DNA of 57,935 nt from Dyadobacter sp. CY312 (lineage in GTDB: Bacteria; Bacteroidota; Bacteroidia; Cytophagales; Spirosomataceae), in assembly GCF_021390535.1 (NCBI RefSeq), contig NZ_JAJUXG010000030.1, positions 1 to 57,935 of the forward strand. Reading direction: 5' to 3'. Each line of letters starts with the position of its first letter. Positions within the stretch are counted from its first letter, which is position 1. Position numbers and translations under genes: made by a program. A model generated the notes under the pieces. The model had not been told where the DNA came from and did not search any database. It worked only from the letters and a program-made list of their open reading frames with translations. Below are positions 16,549 through 26,093 of the stretch, one piece after another.

Positions 16549-18036
16549 TCATTTATAAGCCGCTTCATTCCAGCGGAGTTCGTTTTTCAATTGTCTCAAA
16601 TTAGTACTTTTATCAATCACAACGAGTTCCACCCCGAAGATCTCGGCAAAGTCTTCGATTTGATCTGTCGTCAGATTTTGGCTGTAAACGGTGTGATGTG
16701 CACCTCCTGCCAGAATCCATGCAGCGCATCCGGTTTTCATATCGGGCATTGGTTTCCACAAAGCACGCGCAACCGGCAACTTTGGCAAGGCTTCCATTAC
16801 AGCCACAGCTTCCACTTCATTCACAAGAAGGCGGAATCTGTTTCCCATGTCGATCAATGAAACATTGATTGCAGAACCGGCCGGGGCATCAAAAACAAGG
16901 CGAACAGGATCTGCCTTACCTCCTATTCCCAGCGGATGGATTTCACACGATGGCTTTCCAGCTGCAATACTCGGGCAAATTTCCAGCATGTGTGAACCCA
17001 GTACCAATGGATTTATCGGGTCAAAATGATACGTATAATCCTCCATAAACGAATTTCCGCCGGGAAGTCCTGCCGCCATCACCTTCATGGTACGCACCAT
17101 GGCCGAAGTTTTCCAGTCACCTTCTCCTCCATATCCGTAGCCATCAGCCATTAGCCGTTGCGAAGCAATACCCGGGAGTTGCGCCATGCCGTGAAGGTCT
17201 TCGAAGGTATTGGTATAAGCTTTAAAATTTCCATCTTCCAGAAATGCCCGTAATCCGATCTCGATCCTGGCAGCATCCCTCAGCGAGCCATGCTGGTTTC
17301 CGCCTTTCAGTAAGGAAGTCATCAACGTATAGCTGTCAGCGTACTCTGTCACAAGCGCATCTATTTCAGCATCTGTAACCTGATTGATTACTGCTACCAG
17401 ATCGCCGGTCGCATGCGTATTGACAGACATCCCAAAAGTCATTTCTGCCGAAACTTTATCTCCGTCCGTTACAGCAACCTGCCGCATATTATCTCCGAAG
17501 CGGACTACTTTCATTGTCTTTAATTCAAAAGCGGCAACAGCTACCCGGCTCCATGAAGCGATCTGAGAGATAACGGCCGCATCCTGCCAGTAACCGACAA
17601 CCACTTTTCTGTTCAGTCTCATACGTGACATGATGAAACCAAATTCCCGGTCACCGTGCGCCGACTGGTTGAGATTCATAAAATCCATGTCTATTTCTCC
17701 CCATGGAATATCACGGTTAAACTGTGTGTGCAGGTGTAAAAGTGGCTTTTTAAGGATATTCAAACCACGAATCCACATTTTGGCCGGGGAGAATGTGTGC
17801 ATCCAGGTTACAATCCCCACGCAGTGAGGAGCCAGGTTGGCTTCCTGGCAGATGTTGTAAATTTCATCAGGCGTTTTAACCACAGGTTTAAAAACAACAC
17901 GGACAGGGATGGCGGAGTCGTTAAGAAACCCGGCGATGATTTGAGAATGATCGCCAACCTGTCTCAGCGTTTCTTCTCCATACAAATGCTGGCTGCCTGT
18001 AATAAACCAAATTTCGAACTGTTTGAGATTTAGCAT
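16549..18036 (-). CDS. araA: L-arabinose isomerase
   Basis: A 495-residue protein with the typical AraA start 'FEIWFITGSQHLYGEETL'. It also has 'GIVTWMHTFSPAKMWI', 'YGYGGEGDWKTSAMVRTMKV' with an acidic Mn ligand, 'VLGSHMLEICPSIA' and 'WILAGGAHHTVYSQ'. The length matches the family (about 500). It isomerises L-arabinose to L-ribulose in the cytoplasm. It sits 88 bases downstream of araB and 17 bases upstream of araD. Confidence 0.97.
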   Translation of the reverse strand: MLNLKQFEIWFITGSQHLYGEETLRQVGDHSQIIAGFLNDSAIPVRVVFKPVVKTPDEIYNICQEANLAPHCVGIVTWMHTFSPAKMWIRGLNILKKPLLHLHTQFNRDIPWGEIDMDFMNLNQSAHGDREFGFIMSRMRLNRKVVVGYWQDAAVISQIASWSRVAVAAFELKTMKVVRFGDNMRQVAVTDGDKVSAEMTFGMSVNTHATGDLVAVINQVTDAEIDALVTEYADSYTLMTSLLKGGNQHGSLRDAARIEIGLRAFLEDGNFKAYTNTFEDLHGMAQLPGIASQRLMADGYGYGGEGDWKTSAMVRTMKVMAAGLPGGNSFMEDYTYHFDPINPLVLGSHMLEICPSIAAGKPSCEIHPLGIGGKADPVRLVFDAPAGSAINVSLIDMGNRFRLLVNEVEAVAVMEALPKLPVARALWKPMPDMKTGCAAWILAGGAHHTVYSQNLTTDQIEDFAEIFGVELVVIDKSTNLRQLKNELRWNEAAYK

Positions 18037-18124
18037 TCTGAATTGATATTTTTGAAATTACTCCTCTTTTCTGGTGAGATGTGAAAAGTAAAATGTGACT
18101 GGATTATTAATTTTTTTAACAGTT

Positions 18125-19765
18125 CTATACAAACGTATTTTCTATAAAATTGCCCAACCTAAGATATTTCTGGTAAAGAATTTCATAGGTCGCTACCTTA
18201 TCAGGACGTGGGTGATACGTTACATCAAACCCGGAACCCATCGCTTTTTGCGCAGCTTCCAGATTGGGATGAACTCCCGCCGCAACCGCCGCACACATCG
18301 CCGCGCCCAATGCACATGCCTGGTCCGCATTGGCGACCTGAATGGGTCTGTTGAGCACATCAGCAAGGGTTTGCATCACGAATGCTGATTTTTTGGCTAC
18401 ACCGCCAATTGCGATCACCTTTTTAATCGGCACGCCTTCTTCCGTAAACCGGTCGACAATGGCACGGGAACCAAACGCAGTTGCCTCTACCAGTGCTTTG
18501 AAAATTTTAGGTGCATCAGCCGCCAGATTCAATCCAGCAATAGAAGCCTTCACCGAGTGGTTCACATCTGGCGTACGACGGCCATTAATCCAGTCGAGTG
18601 CAACAATATCATTAGTTGTAACAGGCAGTTTTGAAGCAAGATCGGCTAAATGAGGTATCAGATTTTTACTTAAAGTATGTGCCGCTTCGTCTCCTAAAAG
18701 TGCGCGAACGGGATCAATAATTATTTTTGCAAACCAGGCGTAAACATCTCCAAAAGCCGATTGGCCTGCTTCCAGCCCAACCATCCCCGGAGCAACAGAA
18801 CCGTCAACCTGTCCGCAGATCCCTTTGATGAGTCGCCCGTCGATTTCCTCGTTTGGAGCAATTAAAATATCACAGGTAGAAGTACCAATAATCCTGACAA
18901 ACGCATACGGTTCTATTTCCGCCCCAACAGCGCCCATGTGCGCATCAAATGCTCCCACCCCTACAACGACACTGGTAGAAAGGCCAAATTTTTCAGCCCA
19001 TTCCGCAGAGAGATTCCCCATCGGTCCATCGGATGTGTAAGTTTGGGAGAAAAGCCTTTCACGTATACCCGTAAGTAAGGGATCCAGTTTCGTAAAAAAT
19101 TCCTGAGAAGGAAGCCCGTCAAACTCAGCATGCCACAATGCCTTATGACCCGCAGCACACCGTGAACGCTTCAACGTAAGCGGATTAACATGACCAGTTA
19201 GCAAGGCCGATATCCAATCACAATGTTCAACCCAGGAATAGGCGTGCTCACGCACGGATGCATCAACACGTAACGTACGAAGCATTTTAGCCCAAAACCA
19301 TTCAGAAGAGTATATCCCGCCCACGTATTTGGTAAAGTCAGTTTCCCAGGTGTGCGCCAGATTATTGATTTCTTCTGCCTCCGCATTGGCGGTATGATCC
19401 TTCCAGAGGTGGAACATGCCGTTTGGATTTTCTGCAAAATCAGGGCGTAATGCCAGCGGCAAACCCGCTTCATCGACCGGACAAGGGGTTGAACCCGTGG
19501 TATCGATGGATATACCGACTACCTGTGCACGAACATGATCCGGAGCCTGGCCAAGCGCCCCAAGAATGGTCGCTTCAAGCCCTTCCTGATAATCCAATGG
19601 ATGCTGACGGAACTGGGACAACGCGGGATTGCAATATAGGCCTTGCTTCCACCGGGAATACTCGTGCACATGTGTGCCGACGGACTCTCCCGTTTGCGCA
19701 TTCACTACCACCGCCCGGACAGAGTCACTTCCAAAATCGACCCCTATTACAAATTGATTGTTCAT
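18125..19765 (-). CDS. araB: L-ribulokinase
   Basis: A 546-residue FGGY-family sugar kinase, consistent with bacterial AraB. Visible motifs are the N-terminal 'VIGVDFGSDSVRAVVVNA', 'SIDTTGSTPCPVDEAG', 'VGVGAFDAHMGAVGAE', 'DWINGRRTPDVNH' and the ATP-site 'VIAIGGVAKKSAFVMQTLAD'. It phosphorylates L-ribulose to L-ribulose 5-phosphate. First gene of the operon. No arabinose transporter, regulator or arabinosidase lies in the adjacent genes. Confidence 0.96.
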   Translation of the reverse strand: MNNQFVIGVDFGSDSVRAVVVNAQTGESVGTHVHEYSRWKQGLYCNPALSQFRQHPLDYQEGLEATILGALGQAPDHVRAQVVGISIDTTGSTPCPVDEAGLPLALRPDFAENPNGMFHLWKDHTANAEAEEINNLAHTWETDFTKYVGGIYSSEWFWAKMLRTLRVDASVREHAYSWVEHCDWISALLTGHVNPLTLKRSRCAAGHKALWHAEFDGLPSQEFFTKLDPLLTGIRERLFSQTYTSDGPMGNLSAEWAEKFGLSTSVVVGVGAFDAHMGAVGAEIEPYAFVRIIGTSTCDILIAPNEEIDGRLIKGICGQVDGSVAPGMVGLEAGQSAFGDVYAWFAKIIIDPVRALLGDEAAHTLSKNLIPHLADLASKLPVTTNDIVALDWINGRRTPDVNHSVKASIAGLNLAADAPKIFKALVEATAFGSRAIVDRFTEEGVPIKKVIAIGGVAKKSAFVMQTLADVLNRPIQVANADQACALGAAMCAAVAAGVHPNLEAAQKAMGSGFDVTYHPRPDKVATYEILYQKYLRLGNFIENTFV

Positions 19766-20142
19766 AACGTAACCATATATGAATGAATAGCTTTCAAAAT
19801 TAATATAAAGACTGCCACATCGCTTGACAGCCTTAAATACAGCAAGTTGCTTTCAGGAATTACTTAATTAGTGTTAATTTGACACAATTATATTGAAATA
19901 TAATGATTTCATCAAATAATGATATAATTTAATTTTGGATCAATACGCTAACATCGTGTTTATAAATCACAAGCCACTTTTGCAAAAATGAATCCGAATA
20001 ACCGATTAAACTCCTCTGTCCATTTATTTTCGCCCGAAGCAAACCAACTTTTGGCAGGTAGGACGTGAATGGTTGTTACTTTAGATTGTTTGACATAGTT
20101 AAATGGCTCAATTATAGCTACCAATTCAAAATCCATTACATC
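19766..20142. promoter_or_regulatory. Divergent control region of the ara operon and the PfpI-like gene
   Basis: About 375 bases between divergent starts. The 19866-19890 segment contains GTGT-N7-ACAC (19871-19885) flanked by AATT on both sides, an imperfect palindrome about 100 bases upstream of araB. That position suits an operator for an arabinose regulator, but no regulator gene is present to compare. No small gene with protein character was found here. Confidence 0.35.
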
Positions 20143-20712
20143 ATGAATCGCAAAATTTTGATTGTCACCGGAGATGGTGGCGAAAGTTACGAAACCCTTT
20201 ACGCCGTTCACCGCTTCCAGGAAGAAGGTGATATTGCTGTGATCGCAGCCCCGAGTAAACGACGCCTTAACCTTGTAATGCACGATTTCGAACCTGGTTG
20301 GGATACGTATGTGGAGCGACCTGGCTATTGTCTGGATGCACACCTGACGATTGAAGACGCGGTTGTAGACGAATATGAAGCCATTCTGCTACTGGGAGGC
20401 CGCGCCCCCGAGTACCTGCGGAATCATGCCCCGCTTTTGGAAGTAGTTCGTGAGTTTGACCGGCAGGGCAAATGGATTTTTGCCATCTGCCACGGCATCC
20501 AGATTTTGGTCACAGCCGGATTAGCCAAAAACCGAAAGTTAACCGCTTACGAACATGTCCGTGCTGAAATTGAAATGGGGGGCGGCACCTATTGTACCCA
20601 GCAAGCTGTTCGAGACCAAAATATAATAACCGGACAAACCTGGCAATCTCACCCGGAGTTCTACCGGGAAGTGTTTGCCTGTCTCAATGAAGCGGAACTT
20701 GTCGAAAAGTAA
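20143..20712 (+). CDS. DJ-1/PfpI-family protein
   Basis: The ATG at 20143 (MNRKILIVTGDGGESYETLY) is preferred over an in-frame start at 20065, giving 189 residues. DJ-1/PfpI features are the N-terminal 'ILIVTGDGGESYE' with the conserved Glu, 'EYEAILLLGGRAPEYLRNHA' and the nucleophile elbow 'WIFAICHGIQILVTAG' with Cys116. Members act as glyoxalases, deglycases, amidases or transcription cofactors; the exact activity is not predictable. The next gene follows after 124 bases on the same strand. Confidence 0.88.
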   Translation: MNRKILIVTGDGGESYETLYAVHRFQEEGDIAVIAAPSKRRLNLVMHDFEPGWDTYVERPGYCLDAHLTIEDAVVDEYEAILLLGGRAPEYLRNHAPLLEVVREFDRQGKWIFAICHGIQILVTAGLAKNRKLTAYEHVRAEIEMGGGTYCTQQAVRDQNIITGQTWQSHPEFYREVFACLNEAELVEK

Positions 20713-20836
20713 AGACAGAATCAGGGTGCTTTTGTTTCTGTTTTCATATTAAGGTTCATATCCGGGGCTTTCACATCATGGAACTTTTACCGTCCAAAAA
20801 TCTGTCTAATCCTTAAATGAATCTGAAAGATATTTC

Positions 20837-21859
20837 ATGAAGAAAATAGGATTTTTATCGTTCGGGCATTGGGCTAACCATCCGGCTTACAAGGCACAGA
20901 CAGCCAGCGACACATTGCTGCAATCTATCGACCTGGCCGTCGCTGCCGAGGAAATCGGTTTAGACGGTGCTTATTTTCGTGTTCATCATTTTGCTTCTCA
21001 GTTAGCATCACCTTTTCCGTTACTTTCGGCTATCGGTGCCAAAACAAGCAAAATAGAGATTGGAACGGGCGTTATTGACATGCGCTATGAAAATCCACTG
21101 TATATGGTGGAAGACGCCGGTGCTGCGGACTTAATTTCCGGGGGACGATTGCAATTGGGAGTAAGCAGAGGGTCGCCGGAACAGGTAATTGACGGATGGC
21201 GCTATTTTGGATATGAACCTGCCGAGGGAGAAACCGACGCGGAGATGGGACGTCGTAAGGCACTCGAATTCCTTGAAAGACTGAAAGGCAAAGGGTTTGC
21301 GCAACCGAATCCATACCCGATGTTCCCGAACCCTCCCGGCTTACTGCGTTTGGAACCACACTCGGAAGGATTACGCGAACGGATCTGGTGGGGTGCGGCT
21401 TCTAATGCTACCGCTGTTTGGGCTGCCGAAAACGGCATGTACCTACAAAGTTCTACCTTGAAGTATGACGAAAACGGCAAGCCATTTCATGTGCAGCAAG
21501 CGGAACAGATCCGGTTGTATAAAGAAGCGTGGAAAAAAGCGGGACATCAACGCGAACCAAGGGTTTCAGTAAGCCGGTCTGTTTTCGCACTGGTTAGCGA
21601 TCAGGACCGCTATTACTTTGGACAGGAAGCCGATCGGAGAGATAAAATCGGCATGATTGAACAGGACAAACGTGCCATTTTCGGCAGAAGTTATGCTGCG
21701 GAACCTGACCAACTCATTAAAGAACTGGCGCAGGACGAAGCTATTCAGGAAGCGGATACTGTTCTTTTGACAATACCGAATACTTTGGGAGTTGACTACA
21801 ACGTGCATGTATTGTCTTCAATTTTAGAGCATGTAGCTCCCGGACTGGGCTGGCGTTAA
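20837..21859 (+). CDS. LLM-class flavin-dependent oxidoreductase
   Basis: A 340-residue luciferase-like (bacterial luciferase/F420-type) TIM barrel. Features are 'GLDGAYFRVHHFASQLASPF' near residue 38, 'IEIGTGVIDMRYENPLYMVE', 'SGGRLQLGVSRGSPEQVIDG' and a C-terminal 'LSSILEHVAPGLGW'. The family uses FMN or F420 in monooxygenase or dehydrogenase reactions; FMN is likelier in Bacteroidota. Substrate unknown. Probably co-transcribed with the DJ-1/PfpI gene; a terminator follows at 21915-21951. Confidence 0.88.
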   Translation: MKKIGFLSFGHWANHPAYKAQTASDTLLQSIDLAVAAEEIGLDGAYFRVHHFASQLASPFPLLSAIGAKTSKIEIGTGVIDMRYENPLYMVEDAGAADLISGGRLQLGVSRGSPEQVIDGWRYFGYEPAEGETDAEMGRRKALEFLERLKGKGFAQPNPYPMFPNPPGLLRLEPHSEGLRERIWWGAASNATAVWAAENGMYLQSSTLKYDENGKPFHVQQAEQIRLYKEAWKKAGHQREPRVSVSRSVFALVSDQDRYYFGQEADRRDKIGMIEQDKRAIFGRSYAAEPDQLIKELAQDEAIQEADTVLLTIPNTLGVDYNVHVLSSILEHVAPGLGWR

Positions 21860-22215
21860 CTTCCGGCACTCACTTTGATTAAAAAAAGAAACGTCATGTT
21901 TTAGAATTCTCTTGGCGTGGCAAAGATCGGTTTAACCGCTTTTTGCCACGCTCTTTACTGTTCCTTTAAATATATTGTAGAACGGTACGCTGAGGGAAGA
22001 GACATTATTGCAAGCGTACCCCGTTCCGTTTTGTTCATCAGATCGGCACGGTGCTTACAGCACCTTGTGAAAACCTCCTCATACATCAGCCCCTGATTTC
22101 TCTGCGCATGAAAAGGTAGTAAGAGAATGCAATTGCAAAGTTTTTGATCGCGAAAGCTTAATTAAAAATAATTGTAACTTTTAGTCAATCCGTTTTGTCT
22201 CCCTTACAAAACCCT
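21860..22215. other. Intergenic region before the sigma-factor gene
   Basis: About 355 bases. It holds the terminator at 21915-21951 and otherwise no ORF of protein-like composition. AT-rich sequence at 22150-22195 is presumably the sigma-factor promoter; no clear -33/-7 pair was found. Confidence 0.4.
21915..21951 (+). terminator. Terminator after the oxidoreductase gene
   Basis: GCGTGGCAAA (21915-21924) pairs with TTTGCCACGC (21942-21951). Inside is a second palindrome, CGGTTTAACCG (21928-21938). 'TCTTTACTG' follows. It lies 55 bases after the stop at 21859. Confidence 0.65.
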
Positions 22216-22710
22216 ATGAATCCCAGGCTTTACAATCTTTTTATAAGCAGCCAGCGCAAGCTTTACCGCTTTGCGTTATCGCTTACGAAAGATGTAAAAG
22301 ATGCCGAAGATATTCTGCAGGATACTCTTCTCAAACTTTGGAAGCTAAGGGATGACTGGGAAAGCTGGGATAATTTTGAGGCTTATGCGATGCGGATGAT
22401 ACGTAATGAGTATTTGAATTACATCAAGAAGCAGAAAAGTCTAACGCACAGCACACTGGAAGAGATTCCTGAATTCGCAGAACCTAGTCAGACAGAAACA
22501 GAAATGACTACTGATGACCTGATGTTTCGCTTCAATTCCCTTACCAGTAAACTCCCTGATATTCAGCGAAATATTCTTCACTTGCGCGAAATTGAAGAAT
22601 TGGAATACAAGGAAATTGCAAAGGTCATGGAGATTTCAGAAGCACAGGTAAAAGTGTATTTGTACAGAGCCCGTCAATACTTAAAGGAAAGAGTACATGG
22701 AAAAAGATAA
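22216..22710 (+). CDS. ECF-type RNA polymerase sigma factor
   Basis: The ATG at 22216 (MNPRLYNLFISSQRKLYRFA) gives 164 residues. Region 2 reads 'DAEDILQDTLLKLWKLRDDW' and 'AYAMRMIRNEYLNYIKKQ'. Region 4 contains 'LPDIQRNILHLREIEELEYK' and 'EIAKVMEISEAQVKVYLYRA'. It is an ECF sigma-70 factor. Its 3' end overlaps the next gene by 14 bases, and that gene encodes a single-pass membrane protein, so the pair looks like sigma and anti-sigma. It does not carry the hydrophobic tail seen in the SusCD-linked sigma factor at 37.2 kb. Confidence 0.92.
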   Translation: MNPRLYNLFISSQRKLYRFALSLTKDVKDAEDILQDTLLKLWKLRDDWESWDNFEAYAMRMIRNEYLNYIKKQKSLTHSTLEEIPEFAEPSQTETEMTTDDLMFRFNSLTSKLPDIQRNILHLREIEELEYKEIAKVMEISEAQVKVYLYRARQYLKERVHGKR

Positions 22711-23146
22711 GCTTGAAATACTGCTTGAAAAATACTGGAAGGCAGAGACGACATTAGCGGAAGAAAAGTTGATCAAGGCCTATCTGTCAAAGCAAGCAGC
22801 GGATGAGAGCCACACGGGAGACAAAGACTGGTTTGCTGCCATCCAGGATTTTAGTGAAATAGGACATGACGAAGTGCTTTTTACGATTGAACAAAAGAAC
22901 AGGAAATCTGTAATGCTGGGTTATCCGGTATGGCTAAAAATAGCAGCGGTCACCATTTTGGTTTCGGGTCTGACCTGGTTGGGTGTGGATTATAATCAAA
23001 AGTTAAATACCCAACTTGAGATTGAGGCTTTGGCACGCAGGACTGCCGAAGAAAGCCTGATGTCCATGTCAAACGCACTTAATCAGGCATACCAGCATCT
23101 CAACGAACCTACTGAATTACCAGACAATGCAGTAACAGAAAACTAA
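22697..23146 (+). CDS. Putative single-pass anti-sigma factor
   Basis: A 149-residue protein with a cytoplasmic acidic/helical N-terminus ('LEILLEKYWKAETTLAEEKL'), one transmembrane segment at about residues 76-95 ('WLKIAAVTILVSGLTWLGV') and a short coiled-coil-like periplasmic tail. Overlap with the sigma gene and this layout support an anti-sigma role. No FecR or zinc anti-sigma motif is present, so the function is inferred from position. Confidence 0.7.
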   Translation: MEKDKLEILLEKYWKAETTLAEEKLIKAYLSKQAADESHTGDKDWFAAIQDFSEIGHDEVLFTIEQKNRKSVMLGYPVWLKIAAVTILVSGLTWLGVDYNQKLNTQLEIEALARRTAEESLMSMSNALNQAYQHLNEPTELPDNAVTEN

Positions 23147-23151
23147 GCCTT

Positions 23152-23658
23152 ATGAAACCGATCATTGTTATATACATAATACTACTTACCAGTTACATCT
23201 CCTTCGGGCAGAGTAAAACGGAACCAGAGCAAAGTCAAACCTTTATTGACCTGTACTTCAAACAATATTCCGACTTGCCAAAGTACGCGGTAAACACCAT
23301 GGGTGAAGCCATGGTGAAACGATCCAATGAAACCGGCATGTGGTCGCACCCGAGCATAGCGCGTATCATGAAGCAGGTAAAAACATATAAATACCTCAGT
23401 TTTGACAGTCCGCCCGAATACTCGAAAAAAGTCATTAACCAGTTGGACGCTGAAATGAAAAAAAGCAGCACTTACAAAGAATACTACCGTTGGGAGTTAA
23501 ACGGTGTAACTTCTGGTATAATCTACACGCGCAGTAACGGAAATAAAATTACCGAACTGGTTAATGTATCTGTGGGTAAAAAGAAGCTGCTGGTCAGCAG
23601 TTTTCTGGGAGACAACATCGATCTGGAAAGTGTGCGCTTGCTGGCGGTGGGCAGATAA
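23152..23658 (+). CDS. DUF4252-like exported protein
   Basis: A 168-residue protein with a signal peptide ('IIVIYIILLTSYISFGQ'). The mature part resembles DUF4252 proteins of Bacteroidota ('VKTYKYLSFDSPPEYSKKV', 'YYRWELNGVTSGIIYTRSNG' and 'ITELVNVSVGKKKLLVSSFLG'). It begins 5 bases after the anti-sigma-like gene, so the three form one operon. In this phylum DUF4252 genes often follow such sigma/anti-sigma pairs; the role is unknown. Confidence 0.75.
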   Translation: MKPIIVIYIILLTSYISFGQSKTEPEQSQTFIDLYFKQYSDLPKYAVNTMGEAMVKRSNETGMWSHPSIARIMKQVKTYKYLSFDSPPEYSKKVINQLDAEMKKSSTYKEYYRWELNGVTSGIIYTRSNGNKITELVNVSVGKKKLLVSSFLGDNIDLESVRLLAVGR

Positions 23659-23720
23659 AGACCCGCATTTTACCAGTACTTCAACACGCTTTTTTCCTCT
23701 CATAACGGTCACTAATTGCC

Positions 23721-26093
23721 ATGAAATTTATAGTTAAAACGCTGCTTAGCCTCTTGGTTACGCTTCAATCGGTATGCGCTTACGCCCACAGAGATCAAGA
23801 CTCAATACAAAATCCTGACTCCCTTAAAATAGCCCGAATTGCTGATTTTGGAAGATTGTGGGGCGTAGTCAATTACTTTCATCCTGCTGTTGGGAAAGGA
23901 GTGCTATACCCAGATAGTTTGGTGATCTCAAACATTGGTAAATTACTGGATGATCCAGGCACATCTGGCTTTAAGAATGCAATTTCAGCCCTGCTTTCAG
24001 ATCTGAATGATCCCTACTCGGCAGTCATTGATAGTAAAGATCTTGCTACGGAGTCTCCATATACAGAACCCGGGCTCACTTTGACTTCTTTGGCTTCAAA
24101 ATCAACATACATCACAGCTTCTCAGAATATATTTAAAAACGGACTTAAACTGGATTCTGTTTTAACACCTAAATTAATTTCTTCCAACCATTCCTTTGTC
24201 ATTGATTTAAGAAATGCCACGATTGATAATAACGCGGGATTAAAGCAATACACTCAGTTTGTTCAACCTCTGATTGGAAAGTTGATAAGCAAGACCTTGA
24301 TATTACCTACTGCACGCAGCTTTTACTACAAAGGTCTCATGCGCGAAGACTTTCCCCATGATATCAACATATTACCACAAGATCAAAAGGGAGATATAAA
24401 TGGCAAGCTACAAGTTCACTATGGCTTGAAAAATATTTCAGAAGGAGGTTATCTTTTATCAAATCAAGACCTATCGCTCAGATCAAAAAGATTTTGCTTT
24501 ATCGTTAATCGCTACGTCAATGTGAACACACTTAAAGCGCTGCTGGCTTTACGTCATCGAAATTTGTGCAGCATCATCTTTCAGGGAGAAATGCCGGACT
24601 ATGTTTACGGGGATTTTTATCACATGCAGTTATCAGATGGTCTAACTGCAAAGATCAGAACCTCAGAAATGATATACGAGGATGGAACGCTTGGATCAGC
24701 ACCGGATATCTACATCCCGTGTCAATCAGTCAAAGATCCTCAAAAACTTATCCTGAAAGAAGCCGGGTTTTTGTTAAGTCACCCCGTAAAACACTCCGCT
24801 TCAAACCAGATTGAGAATACCGTTTACATCCGAAAACCACAGTTTGATTATCCTTCAAAAGAAGTACCTGATCTGAAATTACGGCTACTAGGACTTTTCA
24901 ACTTTTGGAATGCCATTCACTACTTTTCTCCCAACAAAAACCTGATCCCACTCGATTGGAACAAAGCTTTAACCCACTTCATCCCCAAATTTATAAAGGC
25001 TGAAAATGACTCCCTTTATTTTTTAGCACTAATGGAGCTGACTACCTCCATTCAGGATGGGCATAGTATATTAATCAACAAGCAAGGTGGCAGATCACCG
25101 GTTGGCATTATGGATGGTAATCTTCCCATTGGGACGGATCTGGTGGATGGCAAAGTGTTTATAACCAGCATTCTGGCAGATACAATGCAGCGCAATAACT
25201 TGTCTCAAATTAAGGAGGGTGATGAACTGATCGCCATTGATCAGGTTCCAATAAGCACGCTGGCGAAGCAATGGGAAAAACTGATTGTGGCTTCCAATAC
25301 AGCAGGGTTTAACCGGGAATATTATTTCACCTGGCTTACAAATGGGACTTCTGGCAGTGCTGCGGTGGTCACTGTCCGGAGTAAAGGTCAGATTAAAGAT
25401 GTTACGCTTACCAGAATCAAAAGAGATGATTATTATACTTTGAGAGGTAAGATAAATCGCTCTCCTCTAAAAGAACCGTTTTGTCAGGTACTCGAACCCG
25501 GTATAGGATATATGAGAATAAACCGGCTTTATGTGCATCAGCTGGATAGTTTGTCACAAATGTTAAAAGACTGCAAATCAATTATTCTGGATGCAAGAGG
25601 GTATCCCCGTGATAGTCACATAGGCACTAAACTGGCATCTTACATAGCCATAAAGCCCGATACAGTGGCGTATAATGAATTTCCATTTGTTGTAAGTCCG
25701 GATTTAGCAAAAAACCACTCACTTATTGAGTGTGAAATTATTCGACCTGATTCTAACACATTTTTAAAAAACAAAAAATACTATATACTGGTAGATGAAG
25801 GTATTCAGAGCCAGGCAGAATGGAATGTAATTGCTCTGCAAGGTGTCACTCGTACCACCACAATAGGTACGCAGACTGCTGGTGCAAACGGAATGGCCAT
25901 TACCATCAATTTCCCTGGTCAATATTTTTCGTTCTTTTCCGGCTTTGGTGAGTACTATCCGGATGGAACACCAAATCAAAAATTAGGAGTTAAGATTGAT
26001 ATACCTGTCAATAGAACACTTCGGGGTTACCTGAATGGCGATGATGAAATATTAAGTAAAGCAATTAGCGAGGCACTTAATGATCTTCACTGA
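23721..26093 (+). CDS. Large S41-like peptidase with duplicated N-terminal module
   Basis: A 790-residue exported protein (signal ending near 'VCAYA'). Residues about 40-330 form a module starting 'FGRLWGVVNYFHPAVG'. A second module of the same type starts 'LGLFNFWNAIHYFSPNKN' near residue 390 and continues into a PDZ-like segment ('ITSILADTMQRNNLSQIKEG', then 'DELIAIDQVPIS') and an S41/tricorn-core catalytic domain. The likely nucleophile is Ser697 in 'DEGIQSQAEW', followed by 'TIGTQTAGANG'. The first module lacks an obvious nucleophile. It is 63 bases downstream of the DUF4252 gene and may belong to that operon. Confidence 0.8.
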   Translation: MKFIVKTLLSLLVTLQSVCAYAHRDQDSIQNPDSLKIARIADFGRLWGVVNYFHPAVGKGVLYPDSLVISNIGKLLDDPGTSGFKNAISALLSDLNDPYSAVIDSKDLATESPYTEPGLTLTSLASKSTYITASQNIFKNGLKLDSVLTPKLISSNHSFVIDLRNATIDNNAGLKQYTQFVQPLIGKLISKTLILPTARSFYYKGLMREDFPHDINILPQDQKGDINGKLQVHYGLKNISEGGYLLSNQDLSLRSKRFCFIVNRYVNVNTLKALLALRHRNLCSIIFQGEMPDYVYGDFYHMQLSDGLTAKIRTSEMIYEDGTLGSAPDIYIPCQSVKDPQKLILKEAGFLLSHPVKHSASNQIENTVYIRKPQFDYPSKEVPDLKLRLLGLFNFWNAIHYFSPNKNLIPLDWNKALTHFIPKFIKAENDSLYFLALMELTTSIQDGHSILINKQGGRSPVGIMDGNLPIGTDLVDGKVFITSILADTMQRNNLSQIKEGDELIAIDQVPISTLAKQWEKLIVASNTAGFNREYYFTWLTNGTSGSAAVVTVRSKGQIKDVTLTRIKRDDYYTLRGKINRSPLKEPFCQVLEPGIGYMRINRLYVHQLDSLSQMLKDCKSIILDARGYPRDSHIGTKLASYIAIKPDTVAYNEFPFVVSPDLAKNHSLIECEIIRPDSNTFLKNKKYYILVDEGIQSQAEWNVIALQGVTRTTTIGTQTAGANGMAITINFPGQYFSFFSGFGEYYPDGTPNQKLGVKIDIPVNRTLRGYLNGDDEILSKAISEALNDLH

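Noticed and set aside
19960..20343. 127-codon minus-strand frame in front of the PfpI-like gene
   Set aside because: It overlaps the first 200 bases of a well-supported DJ-1/PfpI gene on the other strand, so it is a shadow.
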